A DNA stretch of 27,265 nucleotides, from IMG/VR virus record IMGVR_UViG_3300030107_007911, positions 1 through 27,265 of that record; one strand, given 5' to 3'. Below the pieces are notes generated by a model. That model did not search any database. It saw only the letters and a list, made by a program, of their open reading frames with translations, and had not been told where the DNA came from. The translations under genes and the position numbers were made by a program. Source of the DNA: a virus. Position 1 is the first letter of the stretch; each line of letters opens with the position of its first letter. Below, piece after piece: positions 7,805 through 16,281 of this stretch.

Positions 7805-9664
7805 ATGACTGAATATATGGGAAAAGATGGATTTGTCTGGTGGCAAGGAGTTGTTGAAGACCGCTATGATCCATTATATCTTGGAAGATGTAGAATTAGA
7901 ATCCTTGGATGGCATACTGAAGATAAAGCTGATATGCCAACGGAAGCTTTACCTTGGGCATATCCTGTTCAACCGATTCTTTCTGCTGCACAAACTGGTG
8001 TAGGTATTAGTCCAACTGGGCCCGTTGAGGGAACGTGGGTTGTTGGATTTTATCGTGATGGGATGCAAGGTCAAGAACCAGTTTTCTTTGGAACTTTAGG
8101 TGGAATACCTTCGGCTGAATCAAAAATTCCTAGTGATGAGGGATTTTCTGATCCAAGGGGAGATACAGGTGGCCCAGTTCATCCATTACTTGCACCATTA
8201 AAAAAAGATGCACCAATCAGTGCTCTTACATTTAATGCTGAAGACCCAGCAAAAAATATTCCATATCCCCCACTAGAAATTACACATTATAAAAGTCAAA
8301 CGGATGCTAATACTGCTTTAGATGTTACAGGAAAATTTAGAAAAAATTTATCAGCAGGGCCTAATGCTGCAAAATCTGTTAATGTTGTTTTGGAAGAACA
8401 AACAACTAGATCTACATATCCTCGCGACGAGTATCTTGATGAACCTACCACACCAAGAGAAGCTAGAGGTAAATATGGAACTACTGATAATGAATATTCA
8501 AACGGAATTCATGGTCAAAAAAATAAAAACTGGATAGCAACAGATGGATTAAGAGGATTTCTACAAGCAAGAACAGAAGTGATAAGAGATCCCGATACTG
8601 ATACAGTTGTATCTCAAAGCCGAGTTAGATGGAAGGAGCCTCGGCCTGATTCACTTTATGGTGCGGTATATCCATACAATCATGTTAGTTTATCAGAAAG
8701 TGGTCATCTCATAGAGATTGATGATACACCAAGTAGGGAAAGATTACATCGTTATCATAGAACAGGAACTTATGAGGAAATTGGTTCATTAGGACAAAGA
8801 ATTGTTAAAGTAGTGAATGAGAATTTTCACATGGGAATGAACAATGATTATACCTCAATAAAAGGTAGTAAGTTTTTGAATATTACACAAACATTAGATA
8901 TTGTAGCTAAGGGAGGATATTTTCATAATAGTAACCCAGGCCCTATAGAATTTTCTGCCAAATCTTTTAGTTTTAAATCTACTACACAATCTTTCTTAGT
9001 AAATGAAGGTTCTGGTATAACTATTGATGCTGGTGATAATCCTATAACTTTAGTAGGTTCATCTTTAAAAAAAGACTTTAAAGATGGTAGTCAAACAGAC
9101 AAAATTAAAGGAAGTTTTACACAAATAACAGGTGGAATACATTCTATGGAAGCTGGTTCAAGTTCAATAGCTACAAAAGGAGCTGCTGGAATAACTACTG
9201 GTGGATCTTTTAATGTTCTTGCAAGTGGTAATATAACAGAAACTATTGTAAATTTTTCTGTACCACCAGCACAGGAAGCTAGAGTAACTAAAGCTACTTT
9301 TGGTGATATTAATTTTAATACTGCAAACTTTGGATTGGGTAATTTTAATGTTGATCTTGGCCCAATGCTTCCAGGCCAGCCGGGTGGTACTGGCACACTG
9401 GCTTCTTTTCAAATGACTCCAGCAAGTATTACGTTAAGTTCACTTCTTGGTGCTGGAGGATTACTTACAATGTCTGCTGCAGGAATGACCCTAACTTATG
9501 GGGCGTCTTCAATATCTCTTACTGCAGCTGGAGTTTCAATAATAGGGCCAACTGTAACAGTAGGAAGTTCAACGTCAGCACAAACTACCATTGAAGGAGC
9601 TCTTGTTAACGTAAAGGGTAGTGGTGTTACTACAGTTGAAGGCTCTCTAGTTAAATTGAATTAA
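7805..9664 (+). CDS. gp5: Baseplate central spike gp5-like, without lysozyme domain
   Basis: 619 residues. Residues about 1-110 form the OB-fold domain (WWQGVVEDRYDPLYLGRCRI, then LPWAYPVQP, VEGTWVVGFYRDG and EPVFFGTL). Residues about 285-336 hold the VgrG/gp5 hallmark SESGHLIEIDDTPSRERLHR followed by YHRTGTYEEIG. The remainder (from about 340) is Ser/Gly/Thr/Ile-rich with alternating small residues, as expected for the threefold beta-helical needle. The domain order differs from T4 gp5 in that no lysozyme domain is present: the 110-285 segment shows no T4-lysozyme-like sequence. The protein should form the trimeric needle that pierces the outer membrane, bound to the hub encoded upstream and capped by the PAAR protein encoded at 12272. 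Known marine T4-like phages also tend to lack the lysozyme part. Confidence 0.85.
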   Translation: MTEYMGKDGFVWWQGVVEDRYDPLYLGRCRIRILGWHTEDKADMPTEALPWAYPVQPILSAAQTGVGISPTGPVEGTWVVGFYRDGMQGQEPVFFGTLGGIPSAESKIPSDEGFSDPRGDTGGPVHPLLAPLKKDAPISALTFNAEDPAKNIPYPPLEITHYKSQTDANTALDVTGKFRKNLSAGPNAAKSVNVVLEEQTTRSTYPRDEYLDEPTTPREARGKYGTTDNEYSNGIHGQKNKNWIATDGLRGFLQARTEVIRDPDTDTVVSQSRVRWKEPRPDSLYGAVYPYNHVSLSESGHLIEIDDTPSRERLHRYHRTGTYEEIGSLGQRIVKVVNENFHMGMNNDYTSIKGSKFLNITQTLDIVAKGGYFHNSNPGPIEFSAKSFSFKSTTQSFLVNEGSGITIDAGDNPITLVGSSLKKDFKDGSQTDKIKGSFTQITGGIHSMEAGSSSIATKGAAGITTGGSFNVLASGNITETIVNFSVPPAQEARVTKATFGDINFNTANFGLGNFNVDLGPMLPGQPGGTGTLASFQMTPASITLSSLLGAGGLLTMSAAGMTLTYGASSISLTAAGVSIIGPTVTVGSSTSAQTTIEGALVNVKGSGVTTVEGSLVKLN

Positions 9665-9674
9665 GGAAGAGATT

Positions 9675-12260
9675 ATGGGTGATCCTAAAGTAGTATTTAC
9701 AACTTACGGAAATTCTAGTTCGTTTGCTACTACAAATGTGTCTGGTCATGGTTCTGGAAACTCTACTCATGAACCATTTATTGAATTAAAAAGTGATTTA
9801 ATTCCACAATCTGCACAATTTTCTAATGGAGATTTTTCTGTAACAGATTTTGATACATTAAGAATTTTAACTACAGAGAATACTATAAATTCTGAAGGAG
9901 GAAGCACTGAAACTCATGAAAATACTTCTTATGTATCAAGGGGTGGGCCTCAGGGAACTTTCTCTTTAAGTGGTGGACAATTTGAGTTGTGTTCATTTGA
10001 TACTGGTGCGAAAGGTTCTTCAGTTGCAGACCACATAAGTAAATCTGGTGTAAGTCACAATTATGTAGCATTTGCAAATACAGGAGATGGTGATGGATTA
10101 ACTTTTAATCCCGATGGTACATTGGCTGTGGCTGCATCGACAGCAGTTGGCCCACCAACTGCTCATGCTTCAAGTACACCTTTTTCAAATATTGAATTTG
10201 ATGTTTCACATACGTCAACTCCATTACAAGCAATAGCTGGTGGAGGAACAAAGCCAGGTGAAAGTGCTGGAGTGGGGCTTCGTACAAATATGGAAGATGT
10301 ATTTATTGGTACAACTTCAACAGATACTTCTGTAGATCCTAATACACATCATTTTACTGTTACAAATTTTGGAGCTAGAACGGATTCTAGTCTTACAAGA
10401 AGATTTAGTGATCGTGTGCAAGTTACAGATGGCTCTGGAGCCACTTTTACACAAGAAGTTTTCTTTACTAATGTTTCTAACAAAATATTAGAAAATTGGT
10501 TTCCACAACAACCATTTAGAGAATCAACATCTAGTTCTACGGCACACGAAGGAACTATTAAGTTTAGAGTACATCCAGATTCAGAATATGAGTTGGATAA
10601 TCATATGACAACTACTAATGTAGCTGTTGATTCTGTAACAATTGCTCCTAGTAGTGATGTAGGCCCAATTGCTACACATTCTAAAGTAACAGTTACCACA
10701 GATGGTGCTCATGGATTGACAGATCAACAAAATCAAATAATAATGACTGGCTGTGATAATCCAACTCATATTAATGGAATTCATAATGTACACTCAGTAT
10801 CAAACACAACAGTTTTTACTTATGAAATTATAAAGAGTACTGTTGTTGGTGGACAAACTTGTGAAGGTTCTTTTAAATTACAAACTTATGATGGAATAGA
10901 CAAAACAGGAGCGGTAATAAAAGTTTCTGGAACAGGAAGTGGAGCTGGAATTGCAGAGATTGTACATGGAGGGTGTGGAGGAAATAATATTGTTCTTCTT
11001 AGAGGAGATACAAGTTCAAATATATCTTTAGGTACACAATATTATGTCTATGCGGATAACTCTGCAACTGCTTCAATTGCATCGGTTAAGTTTACCAGTG
11101 GCCCAACATACAAGTCTATGTTCAGAGATATGGGATTAAAGTTGAATGAGGATACTGGTCAAATTTCATCAAATGGAGCTTTTTCTGGTGGTTTGGCAAC
11201 AAGTAAAATTACTGCTGGTGGATTTATAAATCTTGAAGATGGATTGGCAAAATCTTTTGGAACAGAGTTTATTTTACAAGAAGGTGAATTTGGTGGAAAA
11301 ATAGAAACTGAAGATTTTAATCGTGTCGTTACTTTTCCCGATTCTGGATTAAATGAACTTGATTCTTATTTTCCAAAATTCAAACACGCAAGAGATTACG
11401 CATTGAACAGAGTAAAGACTGATGGAACAATTATTCAGTCTGGTGATGTGGTTACTATCCAAGGAGTTGATGCAGTCAGTAATATTATTTTACTTGAGGA
11501 TGAGTCAGGAGGTATACTTACAGAAGGTGGATTTTTTATATTTGGACTTGAAACTGGTTCACAGACTTTTCCAACTAAATTTGCTAATGCTTTACCATCA
11601 CCAGCAAGATTTAAAACTTTAACATATCAAAATGGATTTACTACCAATGTAAGTTATGCAACCTCAAATAGTGAATTTGTGGTACAATCTAATGCAGAGA
11701 TTACTTTGTCAAGTGATACAGGTGATGGAGAAACTTATGAACTTTCATATGCAGATACTTCTTGGCCAGTTACAAACTCTAGTTCTTATTGGTTTTTAGA
11801 TAATGTAGAAAATGCTCCTGTAGTAGATGACCAAAATAATATTTTACTTTTTAAAACAACTTCTGAAGGTACAAACTTTAAAGTTCACTTTACTATTAGA
11901 GCACAAAAAGTTCATAATCAAATGGGAGTATACACAGGAGGTCAAGGTACATCCACAGCCGCTTCGGTGTTAAATACTATAGATGGCTTTGGAGATGCAT
12001 TTGAAACTGGTACAGGAAATTATAAAGATGGTTTCTTTTTTGTTTCAGTTTACAATAATACAGATAGTGATAGAGATGATCAAGTAATAGTATTTTCAGA
12101 TCAAAATAATGCATCAAGTACTACATTAAATTTTAATGGAAATGCATTTAAACACAGAGATGATCCAGATGATTCAGATACAGAAGTTAGTATTCTTAAT
12201 GAAGAGTCACTAGCAAATTCATATTCAAATGGATTGTTCACAATTTTAGAGTCAGTATAA
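9675..12260 (+). CDS. Large virion structural protein of unknown role (861 aa)
   Basis: Not recognised as a named T4 protein. It is Ser/Thr/Gly/Asn-rich and looks all-beta, with no signal peptide or membrane segment. One module is visible at residues about 335-395 (TTDGAHGLTDQQNQIIMTG, then GIHNVHSVSNTTVFTYEI), a small beta-domain also found in the giant gp7-like protein of this window. The C-terminal third (SYADTSWPVTNSSSYWFLD, VHFTIRAQKVHNQMGVYTGG) looks like a compact folded domain. A good Shine-Dalgarno (AAGGAAGAG) precedes the ATG. Lying between the spike gene and the PAAR tip gene in a late operon, it is probably a virion component of the baseplate or an attached fibre or decoration. 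An adhesive role is possible but not shown. Confidence 0.5.
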   Translation: MGDPKVVFTTYGNSSSFATTNVSGHGSGNSTHEPFIELKSDLIPQSAQFSNGDFSVTDFDTLRILTTENTINSEGGSTETHENTSYVSRGGPQGTFSLSGGQFELCSFDTGAKGSSVADHISKSGVSHNYVAFANTGDGDGLTFNPDGTLAVAASTAVGPPTAHASSTPFSNIEFDVSHTSTPLQAIAGGGTKPGESAGVGLRTNMEDVFIGTTSTDTSVDPNTHHFTVTNFGARTDSSLTRRFSDRVQVTDGSGATFTQEVFFTNVSNKILENWFPQQPFRESTSSSTAHEGTIKFRVHPDSEYELDNHMTTTNVAVDSVTIAPSSDVGPIATHSKVTVTTDGAHGLTDQQNQIIMTGCDNPTHINGIHNVHSVSNTTVFTYEIIKSTVVGGQTCEGSFKLQTYDGIDKTGAVIKVSGTGSGAGIAEIVHGGCGGNNIVLLRGDTSSNISLGTQYYVYADNSATASIASVKFTSGPTYKSMFRDMGLKLNEDTGQISSNGAFSGGLATSKITAGGFINLEDGLAKSFGTEFILQEGEFGGKIETEDFNRVVTFPDSGLNELDSYFPKFKHARDYALNRVKTDGTIIQSGDVVTIQGVDAVSNIILLEDESGGILTEGGFFIFGLETGSQTFPTKFANALPSPARFKTLTYQNGFTTNVSYATSNSEFVVQSNAEITLSSDTGDGETYELSYADTSWPVTNSSSYWFLDNVENAPVVDDQNNILLFKTTSEGTNFKVHFTIRAQKVHNQMGVYTGGQGTSTAASVLNTIDGFGDAFETGTGNYKDGFFFVSVYNNTDSDRDDQVIVFSDQNNASSTTLNFNGNAFKHRDDPDDSDTEVSILNEESLANSYSNGLFTILESV

Positions 12261-12271
12261 GGAGAATTATT

Positions 12272-12568
12272 ATGTCAATGCCATGTGCAATAGCGGGAGA
12301 TCAATCAATAGGTCATGCAGGTTTTTCACCATCACCAATAACTGCAACTACAACCGATGTAACAGTTATGGGCTCTCCACCACTTGTCGCACAAGATGTA
12401 ATAGGAATTCATGTTCTTGGCCAATCAGCTCATACAGGAGTAGTTCAACAAGTATCAACAACTGTTATGACAGCAAAAGGCACTAAAGGTGTAGCTAGAA
12501 TGATGGATAAAGGAGATTGTGGGGCTTTAATTTTAGGAACAGGTTCAACAGTTATGGTGGGAGGCTAA
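12272..12568 (+). CDS. PAAR-domain spike tip protein (gp5.4-like)
   Basis: 98 residues, the usual PAAR length. It shows the family's layout: MPCAIAGDQSIGHAGFSPSP with an early His, a 'VMGSPPLVAQDVIG' strand, and later HVLGQSAHTGVV and a Gly-rich end (ILGTGSTVMVGG). PAAR proteins form a small metal-bound cone on the end of the gp5/VgrG needle and sharpen it; T4 gp5.4 is the counterpart. His residues (H15, H47, H52 region) and C81 in KGDCGALI could provide metal ligands. A perfect AAGGAG Shine-Dalgarno at 12260-12265 precedes the gene. Its presence in the operon of the gp5-like spike supports the call. Confidence 0.85.
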   Translation: MSMPCAIAGDQSIGHAGFSPSPITATTTDVTVMGSPPLVAQDVIGIHVLGQSAHTGVVQQVSTTVMTAKGTKGVARMMDKGDCGALILGTGSTVMVGG

Positions 12569-12569
12569 T

Positions 12570-12749
12570 ATGAGTAAAGAAGGTATTTGGCAAGATTCAA
12601 AAGCAATGAAAGATTCTGAAATGGTTAAAAAATGGACTGAAGTTTTACATACAGTAGAAAGTACAATAGAACAACTTAAATATCAAAAAACAGCTTTAAT
12701 AAAAAAGAAAGAAAATACTGTGAAGTCTGAGGAAAATAAAAATGGCTAA
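12570..12749 (+). CDS. Small charged helical protein, 59 aa, unknown
   Basis: An open frame from ATG at 12570 (1 nt after the PAAR stop) to TAA at 12747-12749, overlapping the next gene's start by 8 nt. The product MSKEGIWQDSKAMKDSEMVK continues with WTEVLHTVESTIEQLKYQKT and a Lys/Glu-rich tail; it is strongly helical and probably coiled-coil. Tight overlaps on both sides and ordinary codon use argue that it is real. Function unknown; it could be a small baseplate component or an assembly chaperone for one of the large neighbours. Confidence 0.65.
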   Translation: MSKEGIWQDSKAMKDSEMVKKWTEVLHTVESTIEQLKYQKTALIKKKENTVKSEENKNG

Positions 12750-15700
12750 CTGGAATAGTAAAGAATTACAAACGCCACCAGAAATTAAACAGATTGCTCA
12801 AAATGCCCAAAATGCAATAAACAATTTAGATATATTGTTAAAACTTGTTAAGCAGGGTGCAGATGTAGCTAAATTATTTGTGTTATTGATAAATCCAGCT
12901 GGAGCCATAATTAAAATAGCTGCCAATGAAATTATTAAGTTGTGTAATGATTTTAAAGAAATTGGAGTATTTTATTTGTTTATTAATCCAAATGATGAAA
13001 GTTATGGAAATCAAACTGATAGAGAATTTGGACTAGCCATACAACAAGATTCAAATGGTTTGTATCAATTTGAAATAGGTTCTTTTTCCTTACCACCTGT
13101 AAATAGGATTGTAAATACTGAGTATCGGAGAACTCTTGCGATTGCTGATCTTTCAACTGATTATCTAGATAGTGAGAAAAGAAATAAAAATGATCCAAAT
13201 TTTGATCCACCAATTCCAATATTAGCTAGTCCGGCTCAATGGGAGCTGGGTGGATATAACCCCGAAACTTGGACAGGTGACGCACCAGTTTATGCTAATA
13301 TTCCAATAGTTAATGATTTTGGAGAAACATTTGGAATAAACCCACCACAAATGAAACCTTCTAAAGTACTTAGAATTATGTCTGAGGCTTTTGATGATCC
13401 AGGCGATGTTTCAACATTTAGAGTTCTTCCTCAATGGAAAGATATTGTTCGGCCAAATACTAAATTTGCAGAAATATACACTGCCTCTGGTGAGTTAGTT
13501 GATAAAGGTACTTTTAATCCCGATAGGTTACAATCCGAGTCACTTTATTTTTTCCCCGATCAATACATCCATCATTCAGATGGCCCAAGGTATCGTACAC
13601 TTGAAGAGCGTCAACCAATTACTGAAAGAGTACAATCTGGAAAACCTAATTTTTCGGGAAGTGCTAATATTCAAGGAATTGAAGTTCTTGCTGTTGTTGC
13701 AATAGTTGGTGTAGATAATACAAGCTATAAAAGGTTTGTAGAAGCTTTTGAGGCTCTCAAAAATTTGTTTGGTAATTTACCTTCTATCTCTGAATTTACT
13801 GATGATATCTCTGCAATTTTTCAAAGAGCTACTGCTCCACCAGATACACCGATGACTGTTACCAATGACAGTAAATGGGGGAATTTTAGAGTAAGCACTG
13901 ATCAAAGTCCATATTACATAATAGGACAAAACAGTAACGCAAAAGCTAAAATAACAAAGATAGTAAAAAAAGAAGATTATGAATTAAAAAAAGTAAAAGA
14001 AACTGTTCTCACATTAGCCAGTGGAAAAACCACAATATTTAAAAGCACAGTAGATGATAATGAGGATGGAAGAATACAAAAATTAGAATTACTTGTTAAA
14101 ATGATTGGTGAGGAAACTTTTTTTCCAGATGAACAAATTTTTGAGGGAATAACAACGCCTGATATTATAGTCGAGGCTGGTGCCTCTGGTGAAACTAAAG
14201 TGCCGGGCAGTATAATAGTCAAACCAGCTAAAGGTTCAGCTCTTGATCGTACTGTACCATATGATCAAGTTAATCCAGATGATGTGGCTTCTTATGGAAA
14301 AGTATTGGGAGTTAATACTGCAGCTCCAGACTCTATTCATCCAGATTTTGAATCAATCAAACTAAAAGATGTAATCCCCGGCTATTCAGATTTCTTTGAT
14401 GAAATCATACAATTTGCGGAGGGATTAAAAGGATTCGCTGCAACTTCTGATGAATTTATTGCAAGAATAATAAAACTTATTGATGAAACAGTTGAACAAT
14501 TTGAAGAAATAGCAAGTAAAATTAAAGCTTTCCTTAAAATATTTGCGGATGGACTTCCTGCTGCAGGAGTTTATTGGTTGACAATTAAAACCTTTGGAGG
14601 AAATCAAGCAATTCAAGAAGCTTTAACTAGTTCAGAAAATCCACCACCAGATACTTTAACTTACTCTGCTGGTTTTATAATGGTATCCGTTAGTGGAATG
14701 GGAGGATTAAGTGCAACAAAAGGTTTTGAAAAATTTTTTAAAGGATTAGGATTAGAGTTTCAAGAAGTTGCTTCTATTCCAGATGTATCTGAATTGGATG
14801 CTGCAGTACAAAAATTAAGTGATGATTATGGTAAAGCCACTGCTGCTCAAGCTGAATTAGCAACAGATGTTTTTGATGCTGCTGGTCTTAATCCACCAGT
14901 TACCTTTAGAGATGCAACAACAATACAATTTACAGAATGGAATAACGTAAAACCTAATGTTGGTGATTATGTTCTTGGAATGAAGTCTGGATGTTTTGGT
15001 CAAATTCTTAGGTTTGATGATCTTGGTAGTTTAGTAGTAGACCATATCAAACTTGGGCCTACAATAACTGGAACTACAGTTGATGAAGAAAGAATAGTTA
15101 GACAGTATGATAACAGTAGTGGGCAATTTATAGAGTTTCCTTATGATGGAAGTGCACCATTAGAACCAGATAGAGAAACTTCAACTGGCCAAGATCCAGA
15201 ATTGGCAATTGATTTTACTAAAGGAAATACAACAACACTTGTTGGAGAGGGAAGATTTACAAAAGAAGTATTGACAAATAGATCATCTCATAAACCAAAT
15301 GGTAAAGGTACTACAGTTTATGAAGTGTTTCAAGGAAATGAAAATACTTTTGCAGCAGTAGAAGATTCAATAGAACAAATAGAGGGTGATAATTTCGATT
15401 GGACAATGACTGCTGATGCACCATTTAATACTTTTCCAAGTGAAAGATCAATGCAACAACAAATATTTAAAGTTATTGATGGTGCTGTAAAAGATCCAGA
15501 ATTAAATGCTGGATTTAATGGTAGATTTGGTTTCTTTACAGGTGATGATACCATTATTTCATTTACTGAAACTACATCAAGATCAAGTGAGGAACTTGCT
15601 CAAATTTTTATTGCAGATGTTGAGGGAAGAAATACTGAAGAAGATGGTGTTACTCGTTTGCAAATTCCACCCACAGATGATGATACTGAATATAAGAAAA

Positions 15701-15840
15701 TGGTAATTACAGTTAAAGGTGATGATGCAATAACTGAAACTGGCCAGGGAGGAATAGTTGAATCTTATGCTAAAGCTTTAGATAATGTACCAAACCCCGA
15801 AAATTTACCAGCAGATAGAAATTTGTTGGAAGATAACTAA
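12742..15840 (+). CDS. Large virion structural protein of unknown role (1032 aa)
   Basis: Not recognised. Residues about 10-75 form helices with a hydrophobic run (ADVAKLFVLLINPAGAIIKI). The centre contains a region rich in Tyr/Pro/Asp (residues about 140-290), a helix-rich segment (about 540-600, FDEIIQFAEGLKGFAATSDE and onward) and a Gly-rich hydrophobic stretch (about 640-660, GFIMVSVSGMGGLSATKGFE). The C-terminal part is acidic and ends shortly after NVPNPENLPADRNLLEDN. It lies between the PAAR/small-protein genes and gp25 in the late baseplate operon, where marine T4-like phages commonly carry a very large structural gene. Role in the baseplate periphery is likely but inferred only from location and size. 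Confidence 0.5.
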   Translation: MANWNSKELQTPPEIKQIAQNAQNAINNLDILLKLVKQGADVAKLFVLLINPAGAIIKIAANEIIKLCNDFKEIGVFYLFINPNDESYGNQTDREFGLAIQQDSNGLYQFEIGSFSLPPVNRIVNTEYRRTLAIADLSTDYLDSEKRNKNDPNFDPPIPILASPAQWELGGYNPETWTGDAPVYANIPIVNDFGETFGINPPQMKPSKVLRIMSEAFDDPGDVSTFRVLPQWKDIVRPNTKFAEIYTASGELVDKGTFNPDRLQSESLYFFPDQYIHHSDGPRYRTLEERQPITERVQSGKPNFSGSANIQGIEVLAVVAIVGVDNTSYKRFVEAFEALKNLFGNLPSISEFTDDISAIFQRATAPPDTPMTVTNDSKWGNFRVSTDQSPYYIIGQNSNAKAKITKIVKKEDYELKKVKETVLTLASGKTTIFKSTVDDNEDGRIQKLELLVKMIGEETFFPDEQIFEGITTPDIIVEAGASGETKVPGSIIVKPAKGSALDRTVPYDQVNPDDVASYGKVLGVNTAAPDSIHPDFESIKLKDVIPGYSDFFDEIIQFAEGLKGFAATSDEFIARIIKLIDETVEQFEEIASKIKAFLKIFADGLPAAGVYWLTIKTFGGNQAIQEALTSSENPPPDTLTYSAGFIMVSVSGMGGLSATKGFEKFFKGLGLEFQEVASIPDVSELDAAVQKLSDDYGKATAAQAELATDVFDAAGLNPPVTFRDATTIQFTEWNNVKPNVGDYVLGMKSGCFGQILRFDDLGSLVVDHIKLGPTITGTTVDEERIVRQYDNSSGQFIEFPYDGSAPLEPDRETSTGQDPELAIDFTKGNTTTLVGEGRFTKEVLTNRSSHKPNGKGTTVYEVFQGNENTFAAVEDSIEQIEGDNFDWTMTADAPFNTFPSERSMQQQIFKVIDGAVKDPELNAGFNGRFGFFTGDDTIISFTETTSRSSEELAQIFIADVEGRNTEEDGVTRLQIPPTDDDTEYKKMVITVKGDDAITETGQGGIVESYAKALDNVPNPENLPADRNLLEDN

Positions 15841-15862
15841 TAATTAGATTTAGATAGTTTAA

Positions 15863-15869
15863 CTAAATA
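15863..15869 (+). promoter_or_regulatory. Possible late promoter box CTAAATA before gp25
   Basis: CTAAATA is a one-base variant of the TATAAATA-type late box and lies in one of the few intergenic gaps of this operon. The same CTAAATA occurs before gp8. The expected start, near 15876, would leave only about 8 nt of leader containing the gp25 Shine-Dalgarno (GAGGA), so the spacing is tight and the call is tentative. Confidence 0.4.
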
Positions 15870-15883
15870 ATAACAGAGGAATT

Positions 15884-16276
15884 ATGGCAACATACAAAAA
15901 ATCTTATGCAGATTTGAGTTTTGATTTTACGGCAAATCCACAGACAGGAGATGTTGCAACAGTAAAGGATGCAGTTTCTGTAAAAAGAGGAATTAAAAAT
16001 ATATTATTGACAGCAGAGTTTGAAAGATTATTTCAACCACAGATTGGTTCTGGAATTAAGAATATACTATTTGAACCAATGACACCTCTTACTGAACAAA
16101 GGCTGACAGATGCATGTGTATCTGCAATAGAGGCATGGGAAACTAGAGCTTCTTTAGTAGATATAACAGTCACTTCAGACGAAGAATATAATCGTTATAG
16201 AGTTGCTATAAAATTTAATATCAATAATTCTTTAGAAACAGAACAAGTAGATGTATTCTTAAATAGAGAGAGATAA
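15884..16276 (+). CDS. gp25: Baseplate wedge protein gp25
   Basis: 130 residues, nearly the same as T4 gp25 (132). It shows the GPW/gp25 family pattern: YADLSFDFTANPQTGDVATV, then VKRGIKNILLTAEFERLFQP with QIGSGIKNILFEP, and the closing strands VDITVTSDEEYNRYRVAIKF. gp25 forms the core bundle with gp6 in each wedge, joins it to the sheath and belongs to the conserved lysozyme-like EPR-containing proteins of contractile machines; no catalytic role is expected. A Shine-Dalgarno (AGAGGA) precedes the ATG, and gp6 follows 5 nt later. Confidence 0.93.
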   Translation: MATYKKSYADLSFDFTANPQTGDVATVKDAVSVKRGIKNILLTAEFERLFQPQIGSGIKNILFEPMTPLTEQRLTDACVSAIEAWETRASLVDITVTSDEEYNRYRVAIKFNINNSLETEQVDVFLNRER

Positions 16277-16281
16277 AAAAA

